The position numbers and the translations under genes are program-made. The notes under the pieces were generated by a model that did not search any database, was not told the origin of the DNA, and saw only the letters and a list, made by a program, of their open reading frames with translations. Positions 1 through 7,717 of a DNA stretch of 64,000 nucleotides are shown here, one piece after another. The first letter of the stretch is position 1, and each line of letters begins with the position of its first letter. The stretch comes from Paenibacillus sp. JJ-100 (lineage in GTDB: Bacteria; Bacillota; Bacilli; Paenibacillales; Paenibacillaceae): positions 1 through 64,000 of the forward strand of contig NZ_CAOJCM010000010.1 in assembly GCF_948329825.1 (NCBI RefSeq), in the 5' to 3' direction.

Positions 1-114
1 GATGAGATTTCCCAGTATGTAAGACCCCTTGAAGACGACGAGGTAGATAGGCTGGGGGTGGAAGTGCAGCAATGCATGGAGCTGACCAGTACTAATCGGT
101 CGAGGGCTTATCCA
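1..114 (+). rRNA. 23S ribosomal RNA, 3' end (partial)
   Basis: The window opens inside the last domain of 23S rRNA. The stretch ending in ACCAGTACTAATCGGTCGAG and a short tail matches the conserved 3' end of Bacillales 23S rRNA. The 5' part lies outside the window and the exact 3' end is placed to within a few bases. Confidence 0.93.
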
Positions 115-242
115 ATAGCAGTTCTAAGCGCGTGAGTTTCGTTTCGAATCTAGTTTTCAGAGAACAACACTCTGAGTATATGCTGAACCATTGTTCCACT
201 TGGAGAATGGGAAGGCGAACGCATTTGCACAACAAATGCCCG

Positions 243-359
243 TTTGGTGGCGATGGCGGAGGGGTTCCACACGTACCCATCCCGAACACGACCGTTAAGC
301 CCTCTAGCGCCGATGGTACTTGGACCGCAGGGTCCTGGGAGAGTAGGAAGCCGCCAAGC
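243..359 (+). rRNA. 5S ribosomal RNA
   Basis: A 117-base segment starts TTTGGTGGCGATGGCGGAGG, contains the conserved CCCATCCCGAACACG loop, and ends with GGAAGCCGCCAAGCA, which pairs with the start. It follows the 23S 3' end by about 130 bases, the normal 23S-5S order. No tRNA gene follows before the terminators. Confidence 0.95.
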
Positions 360-364
360 AAAGA

Positions 365-397
365 ACCACTGCCGATGAAATTCGGTGGTGGTTTTTA
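365..397 (+). terminator. Terminator of the rRNA operon
   Basis: ACCACTGCCGA and TCGGTGGTGGT form an 11-bp stem with two G-U pairs, followed directly by a run of T. It lies 5 bases after the 5S gene. Confidence 0.85.
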
Positions 398-427
398 TTT
401 GTTTTAAATAAATTTACTTGATCAAGG

Positions 428-457
428 CAGCTCATTAAAATATGAGCTGTTTTTTTG
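428..457 (+). terminator. Second terminator after the rRNA operon
   Basis: CAGCTCAT and ATGAGCTG form a perfect 8-bp stem with a 6-base loop and then seven T. Two terminators in a row are usual after a strongly transcribed rRNA operon. Confidence 0.85.
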
Positions 458-573
458 TTGTATCTCCATAGACGGTGCGTTTGCAGTTTCCTTGATCGAG
501 GAGAGGAGTGTAAAGATTTAAATATAGTTATACTAACAAGTAGATGGGAAGTTATCTTGGATAAATAAAAAAA

Positions 574-606
574 TTAGTACCAAGTACTAGTACTAAGTGC
601 TATAAT
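574..606 (+). promoter_or_regulatory. FapR-type operator over the fabH promoter
   Basis: TTAGTAC, a 3-base gap and GTACTAG (574-590) match the FapR palindrome TTAGTAC-N3-GTACTAA except for the last base. An exact GTACTAA half-site follows at 590-596, so the operator may be doubled. A consensus -10 box TATAAT lies at 601-606, so a bound repressor would cover the promoter. FapR releases DNA on binding malonyl-CoA and controls fatty-acid genes including fabH in Bacillus. The regulator's presence in this genome is inferred. Confidence 0.7.
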
Positions 607-636
607 GAAAAAAAAAGAAACGAGGTGATCTCTGTG

Positions 637-1641
637 ATGAATCATCAATCGAAGGCAGCAATAACAGCGATGGGTACGTATGTGCCTGAACAAATTTTGA
701 GTAATGCAGATTTAGAGAAGATGGTTGATACAAGCGATGAATGGATTGTACAACGGACAGGCATGAGAGAACGTCGCATTGCAGCAGAGCATGAGTATGT
801 ATCTGATCTGGCTACAAAAGCCGTAGAAGATATGATGCGTCGTTACGAGGTGGATATCACCGATGTTGATATGATTCTTTTTGCAACAAGTACACCTGAG
901 TATTCCTTTCCAAGTTCGGCTTCACGCCTTCAGGCTAATCTGGGCATCCCGCACACTGGTGTGCTCGATCTGAATGCAGCTTGTGCTGGCTTCACATACG
1001 GGATGCAGCTCGCGGACAGTTTGGTGACCAGTGGGATGTATCGAAAGGTGCTGGTCATCGGGGCAGAGACGTTATCCAAAATAACGGATTATACAGATCG
1101 CACCACTTGCGTATTGTTTGGAGATGGAGCGGGTGCCTTTTTGGTAGAGCGTGCTTCGGGTGAGGGAGACTTTAAGTCGATCGTATCTGGAACCCAAGGA
1201 GAAGGTGGCATGCACTTATACAAAAGTGGACTTTCTACGGAGATGAATGGACAGCCTTTGAATGTGGAGGGGAAATTAGTTCAGAACGGCAGAGAGGTCT
1301 ACAAGTGGGCAGTGCGTATGGTTCCAGAACAATTAGCTGAGCTTATTACTAGAGCTGACATGTCACCCGAGCAGATTGACTGGTTTGTGCCACACAGCGC
1401 CAATATGCGTATGATTGAAGCGGTGTGTGAGCGAGGTCCAATTCCACTGGAACGTACATTCACGAGTATGGAATATCGGGGAAATACATCAGCAGCCTCA
1501 ATCCCGCTTGCACTTCAGATTGCAGTAGATGAAGGAAAATTAAAATATGGACAGAATGTTGCGTTGTTTGGCTTTGGCGGTGGACTGACATACTCGGGTC
1601 TGATCCTCCGATGGGGAATTTCAGAATCGAACAAGTCCTAA
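637..1641 (+). CDS. fabH: Beta-ketoacyl-[acyl-carrier-protein] synthase III
   Basis: This enzyme condenses an acyl-CoA primer with malonyl-ACP to start fatty-acid synthesis in the cytoplasm. The protein has 334 residues, close to the family norm. The catalytic triad is visible: Cys116 in NAACAGFTYG, His253 in VPHSANMRM and Asn283 in YRGNTSAAS. The ATG at 637 is chosen because GAGGTGAT at 622-629 is a good ribosome binding site 7 bases before it; the in-frame GTG at 625 lies inside that site. The gene stands alone behind a FapR-type operator and ends in its own terminator. Branched-chain primers are typical of the family in Bacillales, but primer choice cannot be read from the sequence. Confidence 0.95.
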   Translation: MNHQSKAAITAMGTYVPEQILSNADLEKMVDTSDEWIVQRTGMRERRIAAEHEYVSDLATKAVEDMMRRYEVDITDVDMILFATSTPEYSFPSSASRLQANLGIPHTGVLDLNAACAGFTYGMQLADSLVTSGMYRKVLVIGAETLSKITDYTDRTTCVLFGDGAGAFLVERASGEGDFKSIVSGTQGEGGMHLYKSGLSTEMNGQPLNVEGKLVQNGREVYKWAVRMVPEQLAELITRADMSPEQIDWFVPHSANMRMIEAVCERGPIPLERTFTSMEYRGNTSAASIPLALQIAVDEGKLKYGQNVALFGFGGGLTYSGLILRWGISESNKS

Positions 1642-1737
1642 TCTAAAGGGAGTTAGCCCATTAGCCCGTCATCATCTGAAATATCGGTAGCACCTGAGAT
1701 CGAAATAAGAAGATTGTTCATTACTCACACTGAATAT

Positions 1738-1779
1738 AAAAGTACACCCATCCCTATATTGGGGTTGGGTGTACTTTTT
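1738..1779 (+). terminator. Terminator after fabH
   Basis: AAAAGTACACCCA and TGGGTGTACTTTT form a long stem with a short mismatched neck and TATATT loop, ending in T. It separates fabH from topB. Confidence 0.85.
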
Positions 1780-2026
1780 ATGTTACATCCGATTACTACA
1801 TAAATGTAAGGATGATTTCAATCCATTTTTTTATTAATGGCAGTAACCTTTCAAGGGGTTAAATGGGGTGCGTGGTGGTGGTTTATCCTTTCATGAGCCT
1901 GGCGACACCTGAAATAGAAGCAGTGGAATACCGAAGGGAGGTCAAAAACATGTTCCTGGTTGAAATGTTATAATAGACAAATAGATTCGCAGATCCTTAG
2001 TGTTCTGAAAGAAAGGGAGATACGAA
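1780..2026 (+). other. fabH-topB gap with a possible 7-codon leader ORF
   Basis: This gap carries a -10-like TATAAT at 1969-1974. Just before it, GGGAGGT (about 1936-1942) sits 7 bases ahead of ATG at 1950, which opens a 7-codon frame (MFLVEML) ending in TAA at 1973. The Shine-Dalgarno match is strong but the frame is very short and overlaps the -10 box, so either the promoter or the leader reading may be wrong. Nothing else is recognisable. Confidence 0.2.
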
Positions 2027-4156
2027 GTGAAGACATTGGTACTCGCAGAGAAGCCATCGGTAGCTCGGGAGATTGCCCGGGTTATGGGTGCGCGTGATAA
2101 ACATAAAAGCTATATGGAAGGTCCGAAATATATCGTCACCTGGGCACTGGGTCATTTAGTCGGATTGGCTGAACCAGAAGATTACGACAAAAAGTACGCG
2201 ACCTGGAATCTTGAGGATTTGCCTATTTTACCGGAGCGAACCAAACTGAAAGTGCTTAGAGAAACGAATCACCAGTACAAAGCCGTACAGCAACTGATGA
2301 AACGTCAGGATGTGGGTGAGCTGGTCATTGCAACAGATGCGGCACGTGAGGGGGAACTGCTGGCAAGATGGATTATGCAGATGGCACAGTGGAAAAAAAC
2401 ATTCAAACGGCTGTGGATTTCATCTCAGACCGATAAAGCGATTAAAGATGGATTTGCCTCGCTGAAGCCCGGGAGTCAGTTCGACCGTCTCTATGAATCC
2501 GCACGCTGCCGCGCAGAAGCAGACTGGATGATCGGTCTTAATGTGACACGTGCGCTAACCGTACGTTTCAATGCGCAATTGTCAGCAGGGCGTGTACAGA
2601 CCCCAACCTTGGGTATGATTATGGATCGGGAAAATGAAATTAACGGTTTTCGTTCACAAGAGTATGAGACGTTAACCGGAGATTTCGGAGATTTTCAAGC
2701 TGTATGGCGTGCAACCGGTGGGGATTCTAGGCTTTTTGACAAACAAGACATGCAGCAATTGAAAGAACGGGTGGAAGGGCGCAAAGGAACGATTGCCCAG
2801 GTGAAAAAAAGCGAGAAGGTCGAGCCACATCCGTTGGCTTACGACTTGACCGAGCTGCAGCGGGATGCGAACCGTAAACACGGATTTTCCGCCAAACAGA
2901 CTTCCAATGTGCTGCAACGTCTATATGAACAGCACAAGCTGGTGACCTATCCGCGTACAGATAGTCGTTATCTGACATCGGACATGACAGGGACGCTGAA
3001 AGAACGCTTGGAAAGTGTGGCTGTTGGGCCATATGCATCGCTTGCGCGTCCATTGCTGCGTAAGAACCTGAACATCACGAAACGTATTGTGGATGACAGC
3101 AAAGTAACAGATCACCATGCCATTATTCCAACGGAGCAGACGGTGCTCTTGAATCAGTTAAGCCCAGAGGAGCGTAAGCTGTATGATCTCATTGTGCGCC
3201 GTTTCATCAGTCTGTTCTATCCGGCGGCCAGGTACGATTCCGTTGCCGTTACGGTACAGGTAGGGAAGGATTCTTTCCATGTAAAAGGTACTACAGTCAA
3301 GGACAGTGGCTGGCGCGAAGTATATGGCGGTGATTACACCGATGATGACGATGACCGTTCGGATGATTCTGGGGATCATGAGCGTGCACTGTTGCCAGAT
3401 TTGCAGCAAGGTCAGTCGGTCACGCTTCAGCGTTGTCACATCAAGAGTGGACGAACCATGCCGCCGAAGCGGTACACGGAAGCGGCTCTGCTCTCCCAGA
3501 TGGAGAAGCACGGGCTTGGCACCCCAGCAACACGTGCGGATATTATTGAGAAGCTGGTCAGCTCGGATACAATCGATCGTCAAGGTAACAGCCTGCATCC
3601 AACGGGTAAAGGCAAACAACTCATTGAGCTAGCTGCACCACAGCTGCGTACACCGGAGCTTACGGCTCGCTGGGAAGCTGAACTGGAGCGCATAGCGCGT
3701 GGACAGGGGAAGCCTGGCCCGTTCCTGGATGGCATTCGTTCTATGGCGAAGGAACTTGTATCTACCGTTAAAAGCAGTAAAGCCGAGTACAAGCCGCATA
3801 ATGTGTCCAACAGTCATTGCCCGGATTGTAATGCAAGATTGCTTGAGAAAAAGGGGAAACGCGGGAAGTTCCTCGTATGTCCTACGGAGGACTGTGGTTA
3901 CCGCCGCTCCAATGAGAAACGAATGTCGAATCGGCGTTGCGCCCAGTGCCACAAAAAGATGGAGATGAAAGAAGGCAAAGCAGGACTATATGTGCAATGT
4001 CTACCTTGTGGAATCACTGAAACGCTGGATAAAGGTAAGCAGCATGTGAACAAACGTGAGCAGCAAAAACTGGTTAAACAATATGCAAAACAAGAGTCCA
4101 TTGGCTCCAATCTGGGAGACTTGCTGAAAGCGGCTATGGAGAAACAAGGAAAATAG
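2027..4156 (+). CDS. topB: DNA topoisomerase III
   Basis: This is a type IA topoisomerase that passes single strands to decatenate and relax DNA. The 709-residue protein has the Toprim domain at about 1-140 (LAEKPSVARE near the start, ATDAAREGE at 102-110), the LSAGRVQTPTLG motif at 185-196, and the catalytic tyrosine in VTYPRTDSRYL at about residue 308. The C-terminus has two Cys4 zinc-ribbon modules (CPDC...CPTEDC and CAQC...CLPC) at roughly 605-665. The GTG start follows AAAGGGAG with normal spacing. It resembles the Bacillus TopB group rather than TopA. A short orphan gene follows. Confidence 0.96.
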   Translation: MKTLVLAEKPSVAREIARVMGARDKHKSYMEGPKYIVTWALGHLVGLAEPEDYDKKYATWNLEDLPILPERTKLKVLRETNHQYKAVQQLMKRQDVGELVIATDAAREGELLARWIMQMAQWKKTFKRLWISSQTDKAIKDGFASLKPGSQFDRLYESARCRAEADWMIGLNVTRALTVRFNAQLSAGRVQTPTLGMIMDRENEINGFRSQEYETLTGDFGDFQAVWRATGGDSRLFDKQDMQQLKERVEGRKGTIAQVKKSEKVEPHPLAYDLTELQRDANRKHGFSAKQTSNVLQRLYEQHKLVTYPRTDSRYLTSDMTGTLKERLESVAVGPYASLARPLLRKNLNITKRIVDDSKVTDHHAIIPTEQTVLLNQLSPEERKLYDLIVRRFISLFYPAARYDSVAVTVQVGKDSFHVKGTTVKDSGWREVYGGDYTDDDDDRSDDSGDHERALLPDLQQGQSVTLQRCHIKSGRTMPPKRYTEAALLSQMEKHGLGTPATRADIIEKLVSSDTIDRQGNSLHPTGKGKQLIELAAPQLRTPELTARWEAELERIARGQGKPGPFLDGIRSMAKELVSTVKSSKAEYKPHNVSNSHCPDCNARLLEKKGKRGKFLVCPTEDCGYRRSNEKRMSNRRCAQCHKKMEMKEGKAGLYVQCLPCGITETLDKGKQHVNKREQQKLVKQYAKQESIGSNLGDLLKAAMEKQGK

Positions 4157-4324
4157 GAATGAGCTGTTGCACACTTCGTGACTGCTGATTTTATATCCTC
4201 GATCCGGAGGTGTTTGCCGTTTGGAGCCGTGATAGGGAATACAAATCCGTGTCCGAATACAGAAGCCTCCTTCGTATAAGATGCTTGGTTTTCAGGCAAC
4301 GTAAACGGAGGAGGTGAGCGTCAG

Positions 4325-4462
4325 ATGCCACATAACAAACCGGAAAAGCGAAATAACCAGCAGAACAAAGACAGCATTCGAGAAGAAAACATTGCAGTAA
4401 CCCCAGAGAAAGCGGCCAAACGAGTGCCGAGCCTGAACGGCATTCCAAAACAGGAATCGTAG
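4325..4462 (+). CDS. Small hypothetical protein, 45 residues
   Basis: A 45-codon frame starts at ATG 4325 behind a near-perfect ribosome binding site, GGAGGAGGTGAG, with about 8 bases of spacing. The product is very hydrophilic, rich in Asn, Gln, Lys and Glu (start MPHNKPEKRNNQQ, end SLNGIPKQES), with no membrane segment or signal peptide. It lies 168 bases after topB on the same strand. I do not recognise the family. The strong binding site and codon-like composition support a real gene; the disordered composition would suit a small spore or DNA-associated protein, but that is a guess. Confidence 0.6.
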   Translation: MPHNKPEKRNNQQNKDSIREENIAVTPEKAAKRVPSLNGIPKQES

Positions 4463-4523
4463 AATTAGCAGAAACGGTTAGACAATTTAGTTATACGTAA
4501 AATACAGCGGTTCTCTTCCCGCG

Positions 4524-4553
4524 TTGATCATCTGCCTGACTTCAGATTATAAT
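4524..4553 (+). promoter_or_regulatory. Sigma-A-type promoter for the DUF1294 gene
   Basis: TTGATC at 4524-4529 and a perfect TATAAT at 4548-4553 are separated by 18 bases. The predicted start near 4560 leaves a leader of about 38 bases before the ATG at 4598. Confidence 0.6.
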
Positions 4554-4597
4554 GGAGGCAGGGAGATGTCCCGGGACAGGGGGACCGCTAAACACAT

Positions 4598-4861
4598 ATG
4601 AAGACCGGACTTATAGTATGGTTTATTTTTATCAACGTTGTAGCCTATCTTGTTATGTCAGATGACAAGAGACGAGCGCGGCAGCGGCGGGATCGAACGC
4701 CAGAACGGACGCTATTTTTGTTGGCATTCATCGGCGGTGCGCTGGGGGTCTGGATTGCGATGTATCGGAAAAGACATAAAACGAAACATCCCAGCTTTGC
4801 CATAGGTATTCCACTTCTCGTATTTCTGAATGCCGTAATGTACGGTTACTTTTTACAATAA
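4598..4861 (+). CDS. DUF1294 family small membrane protein
   Basis: The product has 87 residues. A hydrophobic segment (about 4-20) is followed by a basic stretch (DDKRRARQRRDRTPE), a second hydrophobic region with FIGGALGVWIAMY, the charged KRHKTKHPSF and a final membrane segment. The GGALG..IAM..RHKT.H..F pattern is that of DUF1294 proteins such as B. subtilis YsdA. The function of this family is not established. The ribosome binding site AGGGGGA is about 12 bases upstream, a little far. The gene is transcribed from its own promoter. Confidence 0.8.
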   Translation: MKTGLIVWFIFINVVAYLVMSDDKRRARQRRDRTPERTLFLLAFIGGALGVWIAMYRKRHKTKHPSFAIGIPLLVFLNAVMYGYFLQ

Positions 4862-5037
4862 TTCCTAAGAGTTTGTATGCAAATTCTTTCTTAATGAAAA
4901 AATGATTCATCCTAACCTGTGAAGGTTTAAGAAGTTACATGATTCCAGACTCTGTACAGGATTGACCTGTAAAGATTAAGATGTCAGACCGAAGCCTGCT
5001 TCGGATTCTACATATATAAGGAAGGGACGGGATTTAT

Positions 5038-5472
5038 ATGTTATTTTCCAAAATCTTAGTGGCTTATGATGGATCGAAGGCTTCGAACAAAGCGCTGGAT
5101 CGTGCAATTGAGCTTGCCAAGGCATCTCCAGGGGCTGTGCTGGATGTCATTCATGCATTTGATTTCCCGCGCGTATTTATCGGAGAGGGTCTGGCACCGC
5201 TGCCTACTTCCCTCAACAATGATTACTACAACCTGGCTGTACAAACGACCGATGAAGCCAAAGAACGCATTCAAGCTGCGAGTGTTGAGGCAAATGTCGA
5301 TCTGATTCAAGGGGCTCCAGCTGAAGTGCTGTTGGATTATGCCAAAGAGAACGATTCCGATATCATTGTAATTGGCTCTCGCGGGCTTGGTGGAATCCGT
5401 GAATTCGTACTGGGTAGTGTCAGCCATAATGTGGTACAGCACGCTCGTGTTCCTGTATTGGTTGTGAAATAA
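5038..5472 (+). CDS. Universal stress protein, UspA family
   Basis: This is a 144-residue single-domain UspA protein, the usual size. It begins with the typical ILVAYDGSKASNKAL strand and ends with the nucleotide-binding signature GSRGLGGIREFVLGSVS (G-x2-G-x9-G-S) followed by VPVLVVK. That signature indicates the ATP-binding subgroup. Such proteins are dimeric cytoplasmic factors tied to stress survival; the specific role cannot be read from sequence. ATG 5038 follows AAGGAAGGG by about 10 bases. It is monocistronic, with hairpins straight after the stop codon. Confidence 0.92.
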   Translation: MLFSKILVAYDGSKASNKALDRAIELAKASPGAVLDVIHAFDFPRVFIGEGLAPLPTSLNNDYYNLAVQTTDEAKERIQAASVEANVDLIQGAPAEVLLDYAKENDSDIIVIGSRGLGGIREFVLGSVSHNVVQHARVPVLVVK

Positions 5473-5537
5473 AAGGGGGTGTTCACCCCCTAATACTAAG
5501 CCGGTGTCTTCGAGAGATTGAAGAGGTCCGGCTTTTT
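5472..5537 (+). terminator. Terminator pair after the stress protein gene
   Basis: AGGGGGTG-TTCA-CCCCCT forms a tight hairpin just after the stop codon. A second hairpin, AAGCCGG paired with CCGGCTT (5498-5533), runs into six T. Together they isolate the purine operon from upstream transcription. Confidence 0.8.
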
Positions 5538-5602
5538 TATTTTTGTGTAGCGGGGCCTGATTGTTCGAAAGAAATGGGTTTTTATTCATTTGCATCGACT
5601 TT

Positions 5603-5646
5603 ATTCCCGAACAATAGATTTGTCAATAGTTTAAATGTTCGTCTTT
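5603..5646 (+). promoter_or_regulatory. Pair of inverted PurR boxes
   Basis: The Bacillus PurBox is AWWWCCGAACWWT. ATTCCCGAACAAT (5603-5615) matches 12 of 13 positions, and the inverted AATGTTCGTCTTT (5634-5646) matches 11 of 13. They are 18 bp apart and lie just upstream of the -35 box, at about -83 and -52 from the predicted start, which is nearly the arrangement of the B. subtilis purE operon. PurR represses purine genes and is released by PRPP. Confidence 0.8.
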
Positions 5647-5649
5647 AAG

Positions 5650-5679
5650 TTGACATTCGCTGTAGGGGGTTGTTAGAAT
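5650..5679 (+). promoter_or_regulatory. Promoter of the purine operon
   Basis: A perfect -35 box TTGACA (5650-5655) and -10 TAGAAT (5674-5679) are 18 bases apart. Transcription would start near 5686 and run through about 90 bases before the riboswitch. Confidence 0.75.
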
Positions 5680-5775
5680 GTTAGATGTGTCGATCAGGTA
5701 TAAATAAGGTCGAGTAGGAACGAAAGCGATAGAAATGTGGAACATAGTAATAAAGAGGTATTGAATAGATATTTG

Positions 5776-5842
5776 CTCGTATAACGCCGGGAATAGGGCC
5801 CGGAAGTATCTACCCGGGAACCGTAAATTTCCGGACTACGAG
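5776..5842 (+). ncRNA. Guanine-type purine riboswitch aptamer
   Basis: The conserved purine aptamer elements are present in order: P1 CTCGTA/TACGAG, junction TATAA, the P2 arm, TATCTACCCGG, CCGTAAA of loop 3, and the 3' junction. The nucleotide that decides specificity (position 74 in the xpt aptamer) is C at 5836, as in guanine/hypoxanthine sensors; adenine sensors have U. It precedes purE by about 190 bases and is followed by a terminator, so ligand binding should stop transcription of the operon. Confidence 0.93.
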
Positions 5843-5924
5843 GAGATACGGCTGAGACTCGCATTGATCGAGGCGGACAGCACCCCGTTTGGCATGCCCA
5901 AATATGGGGATACGTATTTCTTGG

Positions 5925-5982
5925 AGTCCGGTGTCCGGAGAAAATGTGATGTTTTCGCGGGTAACGGACTTTTTTGTTTTTT
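5925..5982 (+). terminator. Riboswitch-controlled terminator before purE
   Basis: AGTCCG (5925-5930) and CGGACT (5965-5970) close a long, partly mismatched stem followed by six T. The left arm AGTCCGG (5925-5931) is also perfectly complementary to CCGGACT (5831-5837) in the 3' part of the aptamer. This gives a clear antiterminator: without ligand the aptamer strand pairs with the terminator arm and transcription continues. Confidence 0.82.
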
Positions 5983-6029
5983 ATTATGCAAATTTATCTA
6001 AAATGCTCAGACGGGAGTGGGATGTATTC

Positions 6030-6515
6030 ATGTCAGTGCAAGTCGCTGTAATTATGGGCAGCAAGTCAGATTGGGAAACGATGAAACATGCGTGCGAGGT
6101 GTTGGACGAGCTGGAGATTGGTTATGAAAAAAAAGTCGTCTCTGCACATCGTACACCGGACTTGATGTTTGAATATGCAGAACAGGCGATTGACCGTGGA
6201 TTCAAGGTCATTATCGCTGGTGCAGGCGGAGCGGCCCATCTTCCAGGTATGGTGGCATCCAAAACGATGCTTCCGGTCATCGGTGTTCCGGTTCAATCCA
6301 AAGCATTGAACGGTCTCGATTCCTTGCTGTCCATTGTGCAGATGCCTGGCGGCATTCCGGTCGCTACGGTTGCAATTGGCAAAGCTGGCGCGACGAATGC
6401 AGGCTTGCTCGCGGCACAGATCATTGGTGCATTTGACCCGGAGGTGCAGCGCCGCTCCGAAGCCCGCAGAGAACGGATTAAACAAGAAGTATTGGAAAGC
6501 AGTGATGAGCTATGA
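6030..6515 (+). CDS. purE: N5-carboxyaminoimidazole ribonucleotide mutase
   Basis: PurE moves the carboxyl group of N5-CAIR to give CAIR in purine synthesis. The 161-residue protein matches the family length. It shows GSKSDWETM at 10-18, SAHRTP with the active-site histidine at about 40, and AGAGGAAHLPGMVA near 65-78. The start at ATG 6030 is chosen because GGGAGTGG lies 9 bases upstream and the product then begins directly with the VAVIMGSKSD strand; earlier in-frame starts would read back through the terminator. Its stop overlaps the purK start by four bases, indicating translational coupling. Confidence 0.96.
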   Translation: MSVQVAVIMGSKSDWETMKHACEVLDELEIGYEKKVVSAHRTPDLMFEYAEQAIDRGFKVIIAGAGGAAHLPGMVASKTMLPVIGVPVQSKALNGLDSLLSIVQMPGGIPVATVAIGKAGATNAGLLAAQIIGAFDPEVQRRSEARRERIKQEVLESSDEL

Positions 6516-7717
6516 GTAATGAGGCAACTAGACAGGATAGAGGAGCAGGACAAGGCCAGCCTGTGTTGCTGCCTGGACAAACAACCATCGGAATTCTCGG
6601 CGGCGGACAGCTCGGACGTATGATGACGCTGGCTGGAACGGCCATGGGATATCGATTTGTCACCCTTGATCCAACCCCGGATTCACCTTGCGGTCAAATC
6701 GCGAAGCAGATTGAGGCTGGATATGATGATGTGCAGGCAGCAAGAGAACTCGCACGACAATGTGATGTCATCACCTATGAATTCGAGAATGTGGATGCAG
6801 AAGTTGCAGCTTTACTTGAACGTGAATCATCCGTACCGCAAGGTAGTACCCTTTTGTACACAACCCAGCATCGCCTGCGTGAGAAACGTGCAATTGAGGC
6901 TGCTGGTGTCCGAGTAGCTCCATACCGGGAGATTACCAGTCTGGATACAATGAACGCTGCGGTAAGTGAACTGGGCGTACCATGTGTGCTGAAAACGGTG
7001 ACTGGTGGATACGATGGCAAAGGACAACGTGTGATTCGTGTGGCAGCGGAAGCTAAAGCGGCATATGAGGAACTTGCAGCAACAGGAGCAGAGCTGGTAC
7101 TGGAGCAATTTATCAAGTTTGAATGCGAGATCTCGGTCATTGTTGCCCGCAGTACGAATGGGGAGATCAAAACGTTCCCGCCTGCGGAGAACATTCATGT
7201 GAACAACATTTTACATGCGTCGATCGTGCCTGCGCGAGTGGCTACGGACATTCAGCTTGAAGCACAGAAGCTGGCAGCGGCGGTTGCAGAATCGATGGAA
7301 GCTGTTGGTCTATTAGCAGTGGAACTGTTTGTAGCTGCTGACGGAAGATTGTATGTGAATGAGCTGGCTCCAAGGCCTCACAATTCCGGACACTACACGA
7401 TGGAAGCCTGCGCAACATCACAGTTTGAACAGCACATTCGAGCGATCTGTGGATTGCCATTAGGAGATACAACATTGTTAAGTCCCGTTGTGATGGTCAA
7501 TGTGCTTGGTGAACATCTGGAAGGGATCATCGCAAGAACAGGGCAACCTGATGAAGAGGCGATGGAACTGGGTGTTATCCCTAGACTTCATATATATGGC
7601 AAGAGCGAAGCGAAGACAGGACGGAAGATGGGGCATGTGAATTTGCTCTGTCAGGACGTCGAAGAAGGATTACAATGGATTGAACAAACTAATCTATGGA
7701 GGCGTACAAATTCATGA
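6512..7717 (+). CDS. purK: N5-carboxyaminoimidazole ribonucleotide synthase
   Basis: PurK uses ATP and bicarbonate to carboxylate AIR, supplying PurE. It is an ATP-grasp enzyme of 401 residues. After a hydrophilic N-terminal extension of about 25 residues comes IGILGGGQLGRMM, then VTGGYDGKGQ of the ATP-binding lid and the metal/ATP site VNELAPRPHNSGH near 280-292. The ATG at 6512 lies inside the purE stop (ATGA). The N-terminal extension relative to typical PurK is the only unusual point. The next gene again overlaps by four bases. Confidence 0.95.
   Translation: MSNEATRQDRGAGQGQPVLLPGQTTIGILGGGQLGRMMTLAGTAMGYRFVTLDPTPDSPCGQIAKQIEAGYDDVQAARELARQCDVITYEFENVDAEVAALLERESSVPQGSTLLYTTQHRLREKRAIEAAGVRVAPYREITSLDTMNAAVSELGVPCVLKTVTGGYDGKGQRVIRVAAEAKAAYEELAATGAELVLEQFIKFECEISVIVARSTNGEIKTFPPAENIHVNNILHASIVPARVATDIQLEAQKLAAAVAESMEAVGLLAVELFVAADGRLYVNELAPRPHNSGHYTMEACATSQFEQHIRAICGLPLGDTTLLSPVVMVNVLGEHLEGIIARTGQPDEEAMELGVIPRLHIYGKSEAKTGRKMGHVNLLCQDVEEGLQWIEQTNLWRRTNS

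Noticed and set aside
92..407. Open frames across the 23S-5S region
   Set aside because: They overlap the 23S-5S spacer and the whole 5S rRNA gene.
5889..6029. Extended purE N-terminus from an upstream in-frame ATG
   Set aside because: It would translate the riboswitch terminator hairpin, has no binding site, and the family starts at the strand encoded from 6030.
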